DNA of 64,000 nucleotides, taken from Gordionus sp. m RMFG-2023. Taxonomy: Eukaryota > Nematomorpha > Gordioida > Chordodea > Parachordodidae. The position numbers and the translations under genes were made by a program. Positions 57,809-64,000 of the stretch are shown here, piece by piece (the stretch's first letter is position 1; each line of letters starts with the position of its first letter). The DNA lies in the NCBI RefSeq assembly GCF_954871325.1, contig NC_088777.1:49019366-49083365 (forward strand). Reading direction: 5' to 3'. The notes under the pieces were generated by a model. The model saw only the letters and a program-made list of their open reading frames with translations. It was not told where the DNA came from and ran no database searches.

Positions 57809-60165
57809 CAGTATTGTTAAACGCTACTTTTAAAAATAGCGCGCTATCGCTACCGCTATCGTTTTCAAATGAGTAGCGCGCTATTAGCTACTTTTTACGC
57901 TACTTTGATTTTTTTTTAAATATTTTTTTTTACGTAACTTTATTTCCACAAATAAAATATTGATATAAAAACATGACTATAATTTGTTACATATATATAT
58001 ATAATTTATTTATTATTGCACTTTAATAATAATAAAATTTCGGTACTGTCATCCCCAAGTCTAGAGCGACGATCAGAAAGTATAAGCTTTGCCATACTAA
58101 ATAATCGTTCAGCACTAACACTTGAGGGCAACGCAGTATTAAATTTAATAAACAAACTTTTTATATGAAAAAAATTATCATATTTAAATTAGTATTTTTA
58201 GATTTAAAAAAAGCATCTAGAGGTTCAATAATATTATTATTATTATTATTTATTTCAAAAAAATCGTCTATGGAAGGCTGCGGTTTCGATCTTGCTATAG
58301 CATCGTGGTTAGGCATGCCATTTTTTAACGTTACCATCAGCCTATCAAGTTGCCCTTTAGATTCAGTCAAATTAATGTATGGCCAATTTAACTTGAAACT
58401 AGGATGAACGATAGCAGCTATTACATTATCATCATCATACAGATCTGGAAATCTAATTTATATAAAGCGATTGTATTTATTATAAAAAAAAGGAGAATAC
58501 CATTTTAATTTTAAAATTTAAATTTATCTGAGATTTAGATTCATTTATAAAAAAAATATTAAAATAGCAATAAATTATGGTAAATAAAAATTTTAAAAAT
58601 ATAATTATTATACACAAGGTAATTAATAAAATATTAATTTTGAATTTTATATTAATTAATAATTACTATATATTAATATTATAGATTGTGTTGTAAATTA
58701 AGCCAATTTAAATTATGGCTAATCAAGCAATAAATCATTCATTTTATATAATTGTATAATAGTAAATAAAAATAAAGTTTTGACCTTTTCTCAATGCCTT
58801 TTAGCATAGACTCTACCAGTGGTTGGCAAAATTTTAGATTATTGATTCTTTTAAGCTTGGTAATTAATATACTCAGTGTGGGATAATATCCCATGCTCAT
58901 ATTATCTTGCCCTTCTAAGATTTTAAGTGAGGCAGCAACATATTGCATAACCTAAAAAATTAAAATGGTTAAATATAATATAATATTATAATTAAAAATA
59001 CTTCAGTATATTCTTTAGTAAAAGTATGCTCCTCCACATTAAAATACTTTATACCCATTTGAGGCAATATATAATTTATTTGCATTTTTTTTTCATCTAG
59101 AAACAATGCTAAAAGTTTCATAGCATTGTAAACACTTTTCCATCTTGTAGTGTTTGGTGTCAATAAATAACGTCCTAATTTTTTTTTGAAAATATCAGAC
59201 GTCTTTGATGACTTATTTTGTTTATTCCAAAGAGCTTGGCATTAAGAAAATGTAGATCTTGATACTCTTTTAAAATCCTCATTTAATAATGCTTCTTAAC
59301 CATTGTCGCAACTAAATTTAGGTAGTGGCAGGAACAACGATGATGGCTAGATAACATAGAAGACTTTATTGAAGATCCTAAATATTATAAATTTTATTTT
59401 ATATTGGTGAAAAATTAAATATAAAATAATTTAAAACCAAGGATGTCATGAACATCAATTATCTCAAACTCCATTTCATCATCCTCTTCTTGTTCTCCAT
59501 CTTCAATATTTTTGTCAGGAATATTACTAGTATTGTTATTATTATTATCTTCCCCAAATATTCTAAAATATAATAAATTTAAAACCTGAAGGCCTCAGGA
59601 AATTAGACCCATTATCCGTAATCATCTAACAAACCTTATTTTGAATTTTGTAAGACCTATGGATTTCTGCAATAATATTGGCTAGAATGTCATAAGTCTG
59701 ACAGCCAATTATTCTCTTTAGAGCTAACGCTACAGATTTTCGTTTAAGATTTTTAGGATCAATCCAATGTGCAGTTACTCCTAAATAAGCTCTAAAAATA
59801 TGACATATTATAAATCAGAAAATAAACATTTTTACCTTCTATTGTGAGTCCAGCAATCTGCCGTTGTACAGACGTAGGAGACATCTGATAGATTTAATAT
59901 CAAAGATTCTTTCATTTCCTTAAAGCTCTCCAAAATTTTTGCCATCAATATCTGCCGGCAAAATATCTTGGTCCGTGGAGAAAAAGTGTTTATCATCTTT
60001 ATAAAAGAATCATTATCCACCAAGGATAATGGTTGAACTGTAACATTATAAAGTTCATAATGACTTTGTCAATCAATTTTTGGGATACACCAGGTGTTGA
60101 TGAATCCAAATTGGTTAATTTTGTTTGTATAAATTTGATTTGGAAGTGGGTTTATCTTCTTCCAT
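57809..60165 (-). mobile_element. hAT transposon relic with intron-split transposase; BED finger not found
   Basis: Read on the minus strand: GVSQKLIDKVIMNF, VDNDSFIKMINTFSPRTKIF, DVSYVCTTADCWTHNRR; a 44-nt intron (59835-59792, GTAAAA...TTTTAG); AYLGVTAHWIDPKNLKRKS, ITDNGSNF; an acidic linker; SHHRCSCHYLNLVATM; TPNTTRWKSVYNAMKLL; VMQYVAASLKILEGQDNMS; LYDDDNVIAAIVHPSFKLNW; and the dimerisation end LPSSVSAERLFSMAKLIL with SDRRSRLGDD, stopping at 58006. These are the standard hAT blocks, with about five short introns. Defects include a frameshift near 60050, a TAG after IQNKVC (about 59625), a TAA in the FS-CQALW stretch near 59250, and a frameshift at a T-run near 58160. The right terminus CAGTATTGTTAAACG lies at 57809; the left terminus is not found. 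Confidence 0.85.
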
Positions 60166-63100
60166 TACCCCAAAACTTTACCATTTATAATAATAATAAT
60201 CCTATCCTATATCAGTAATACTAAAATGAAGGATTTTTTGGGGTACCCTCAATCCCCAATTCCTACATACTTTTTTTGTCACTCAATATGTGGTCCATTA
60301 GTTAAATGGACAATCCTATCAAATTTCTTATTTAAACCTTCTCCCAGATTCTAATCTACATATTTCTTTTCCATGTTATCACACAACTACGAAACTAACA
60401 TAACATACTCGCATCTTATTTTAAATGTTCCCTAGAAGCCCAATCATAAATTTATCCTGAAATGGTAATAGCGATTACGTATAAGAGAAGGTTAATGATG
60501 GTAGCCAGCCGCCGTGTCCCCATAATAATAGGTGAGATCTTAAGGCTAACGGAGCAGATAAGTATAGGTTCACCTATGAGTTAGGGTAGAAGGAACTAAG
60601 CATATAATATCCTTTGTTTAGATTTTTTATTTATTAAATGATTATTATAGTCTTCATATATCATATGCTCAATTCTCTATTGTTTTTACACCATACTGAA
60701 AACAAATTCAACTTGAAATTAATTTTAAAATCATTATGATTTTTTACTAAATGTTTCAGATTCATTTTCATAAGTTGTAATATATAGAATAAAATAAAAG
60801 ATACACCTTGTCATACATGAAGGAAGACGGACAATAATACCAAAATTAATAATTTTATATGTTAAAAATATTACAAATATTGAAAAATCTCGTAATCAGT
60901 GAGTATATTTGAAGTGGTAAAACTTTTCTTATCATTTAGCTTATTAGGGGAATAATAGTTTCCTCTTAGCAATAAATTCTTGGATATGATTTGATTTATA
61001 TATATATAAAATTAGACTTGCTTTTGAAATGTGTAATATTTTTACTTCATATTACTAGGAAATTTACCATTGCCATTTTGGTACTAAACGAGAATGTGAT
61101 AAAGATTTACGATATGATAAATACTGCCACATAATCTATTTTATTAAATGACACTCTATTTTTAAAAAAAATGAGCACCAGCAATTTGATTCCTAGGTAT
61201 CTTAGAAAGAAAATTTAAGTGAAATCTGCTAAAAAAATCTTCATATTTTATTTTTTCAAAATGGCTAAATTGTAAATCAAGGATGTTTTGATAAATAAAA
61301 TGGCCTATAATATTATATCAAGATTTCCCATATTTGAATAGCGGTCAGAGAACTACACCCCCATCATGATGAAATATGTATTAAAGATATCGACGTGCTC
61401 AATTTATTGAGCGAAAATAATAATAAAAATTACATACTCCTTATTATATTTGAAAATAAAAATCTAGGATTTAAAAAAAAACACTTAAAATCCCCTCCAT
61501 TCTCCACTTTAGTCGGTATTAGAGATCTGCAGTAAAGGGGTTGCCTGCCCACGCCTGACCTTTCTCCTGGTGGTTATATTATATCAAAATTTTTTTTAAT
61601 TTAAATAATATGAATAATAGTAAAACCAAGTATTTGCAAACATTTCCAATAAATTTTATGATGTTTTATATTAATGTATATTGTTTAAAAATATTGTCTT
61701 GGCCATAGTTTGTTAAAATGGAAAAGAAAAACTGAATTATTCTGATATCTAAATTATTAAATATGTTATTTAAAATCAACTTGACATATTCGAGTTTCAC
61801 AAAAAATTTTTTTACATTTCACAAAAATTTGCTTTTTCTCCCAAAATTTTTAAAAACTTTGTGACCGTCTACATCGTGGGTAGAGGTGTCCTTATTTTAC
61901 TCCAGGGATGAGACTTTTAATATATAAATCTCAGAGAAATCCGTATAAGAGATTGAAACATCAGGCAGAGCTGGCAATCTCGAAATTCACATAGACAATA
62001 TTACTATTTATCCCTGAAATTTTTACTAAGGGTAGTATTTTAAAAAAAATTTAAAATAAATATTTTAATATTGATCAGACAGTGTTGTGCAGATTTAATT
62101 TAAAACATTTCCATATTTTTTAATTCGTTTGTAAATAAAATTATATAACTTGTAAAAATTGATATATAATATATGTTATTTTAATTATATCCAAAAGACA
62201 TTTAAAATTAAAGAAAGCATTTTGCCCATGGTGCCCCATTTATTTTTACATTTAGAGACTCATATCTCAGTCGCTGTTTGGAGTAGGAGGATAAATTTTT
62301 TTCTTAGTTATAATATATACAAACTCTTGTAAAAATTTTAGAAAATTCTGAGGGGATCTGTTTGAGAAATATTTTTTTTTTGTTTTGTCATGGAATTTGG
62401 AATTCAGGAATTAACTCTATTTAAATACTAATGCCTAACCTAAAAAAAATTGATATTTTTTTAATAATTTTTGGCCTACTTAAGCTATTGATTATAAAAT
62501 CTAAGATTTTAATAGAACAGATAAATAAATCAATGATATTCAGCGTTATGTATCATTACCCGTAAAAAAAATGTAAATGAATGAATGTTTTTTTTATTAC
62601 TTTCTAACTATTTATATTTATATGATTATAACGAATGACATATTTTAAGGAATATTAAAATACTTTTAGAAATATCAAAATCAAATTATTCTAGAATGAT
62701 AAAAAAAAATTAAACAATAAACGCCAACTTGCGGATTGAATATTTTTTAATTTTATATTTTATATATTATTTTTTTTTAAATATACTTATATAATAAGAT
62801 TTATCCCGTGTATTAATGAATCTCAACTCAATTAATAGGGTATAAAAAACATTTTTACCTAAGCATTTGCAGTTATCTTGGAATTTGTAATTCATATAGG
62901 CATTTGCAGCTTAGTCAAAATCTAAACTTTGACAGTATATTATAACACTCATTTAATAATGGTAATTTATCTATGTGATTTTGTTACTTTTTATGGCCTT
63001 ACTTTTAATTTAATAATCCAACACACAACAATAAATACACGTGTTGTTATAAATAAAATTTAAAATTTTTACATAAAACAAATTACTTCTAAAATATAGT

Positions 63101-64000
63101 AAAAATGAATACCACTGATTTTGTAATTTTTATTTTTCGGGTTAATTGATTATTATGTTTAATGTTTTGAAGGATTCTCTTCTCTTGTTTTTCTTTTTTG
63201 AACTACACTAATTCTAATTGTGAATGACATTATATTAGTTACAAATTTTATTATAGATCGAATTTCATTATATATTTTGAGTGAAAAATAAATTATATTC
63301 TTTTTTAAAATTAATTTGATGTGAATATTATGTCCAATCATCAGAAAATCATAGATTTTTTTATAAATGAAAAATAAGAAAATTATATTCATATTGATTT
63401 TAATTTTTAAAAGTTATTAATTTTGATGTTTTTTTCGCAAAATATATTTTATTTTTTAAAATATATTGAAGCTAATAAATAAAATTTTTGCAACGACAGT
63501 TATATATTAATATCCACTGAAAAATAATTCTTAGTTTAGTTTCAGTTCTTTTCTTTGTGTTTCACAGTGACAGTTTCAATGATTTGTATTTCATAGTGTG
63601 TTCCGTTCGCGACAACCATATAAAATATTTTAATATTAAAAATAAATAAAATATATTAGGTTGTTTCAAATAGTATAAATAAAAGTTTAATACTAAAAAA
63701 AAATTCTTGAACCCTAAACCCTAAATTTAAAATAAAGGAGGTTCTGGTTTACCCTAGTTTTTAATGATTTTAAAGGTGGAATATTTTAGATATTTATGAA
63801 AAATATAAAAATAATTAATTATTTATTAAAATTATTATATTTTTATGAATGTAGTAAACTAATTATATCTACAGAGCTGCCATGCGTTATTTTTACGCAA
63901 ACAATTATAACTAAGATGATTAAGTTATATATAGAAGATGTTCAAAGTATTTTCAAAATTTTTAATCATATGAAACTCTTTTTTTTACAACTCACAAATC
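60166..64000. other. AT-rich spacer, no gene recognised
   Basis: No coding frame, RNA or clear repeat except a fragment of the CAGAGRYCTGCA family at about 61507 (TAGAGATCTGCAGTAAAGG). 60440-60600 is less AT-rich but without a convincing frame. Confidence 0.45.

Overview
This window looks like AT-rich animal nuclear DNA (about three quarters A+T by eye). Protein-coding sequence is sparse and intron-split, and old mobile DNA is dense: fold-back MITEs, hAT transposon relics, LINE fragments, one LTR-element relic and very long CTTT/AAAG microsatellites. There are no operons or Shine-Dalgarno sites, and I saw no tRNA, rRNA or CRISPR array. The two host gene types, a single-IGFBP-domain secreted protein family and a long secreted protein loosely resembling vein/neuregulin precursors, would fit an invertebrate, possibly an arthropod such as a copepod. 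That placement is inference.

Layout. 1-8.9 kb: AT-rich spacer with MITEs and a 185-bp tandem duplication. 8.9-10.9 kb: one large minus-strand exon coding for a 635-residue secreted or membrane-anchored protein, clearly richer in G+C than its surroundings. 11-24.8 kb: spacer with about ten MITEs of several families, a 193-bp tandem duplication and a GC-rich 30-bp tandem repeat. 24.8-55.2 kb: a minus-strand array of exons for small cysteine-rich proteins with an insulin-like-growth-factor-binding-protein (IGFBP) N-terminal domain. Three copies have both halves of the domain (29.4-29.8, 42.8-44.4 and 51.0-55.2 kb), and two further second-half exons stand alone (24.8 and 40.5 kb). The array is broken up by four LINE pieces of the restriction-like-endonuclease type, an LTR-type gag/protease relic, hAT-like elements and a 616-bp CTTT tract. 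The 42.8 and 51.0 kb genes are copies of one segment, and one LINE sits in the intron of the second copy. 56-60.2 kb: a duplicated non-host unit, a plus-strand hAT transposase fragment, and a minus-strand hAT transposase with very short introns that abuts it. 60.2-64 kb: AT-rich spacer with nothing recognised.

How parts relate. The commonest MITE is a roughly 200-bp fold-back beginning TAGTGTTGTTAAACGG. It makes 8-bp target duplications, four or more of them perfect or nearly so, which marks it as hAT-mobilised. The end of the minus-strand hAT at 57.8 kb begins CAGTATTGTTAAACG and is a candidate relative of its driver. One MITE copy supplies the C-terminal codons and stop of an IGFBP-domain gene. 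Another has been swollen by the CTTT tract. Coordinates of diverged repeats are good to about 10 bases; exon boundaries follow GT/AG sites read directly from the sequence.
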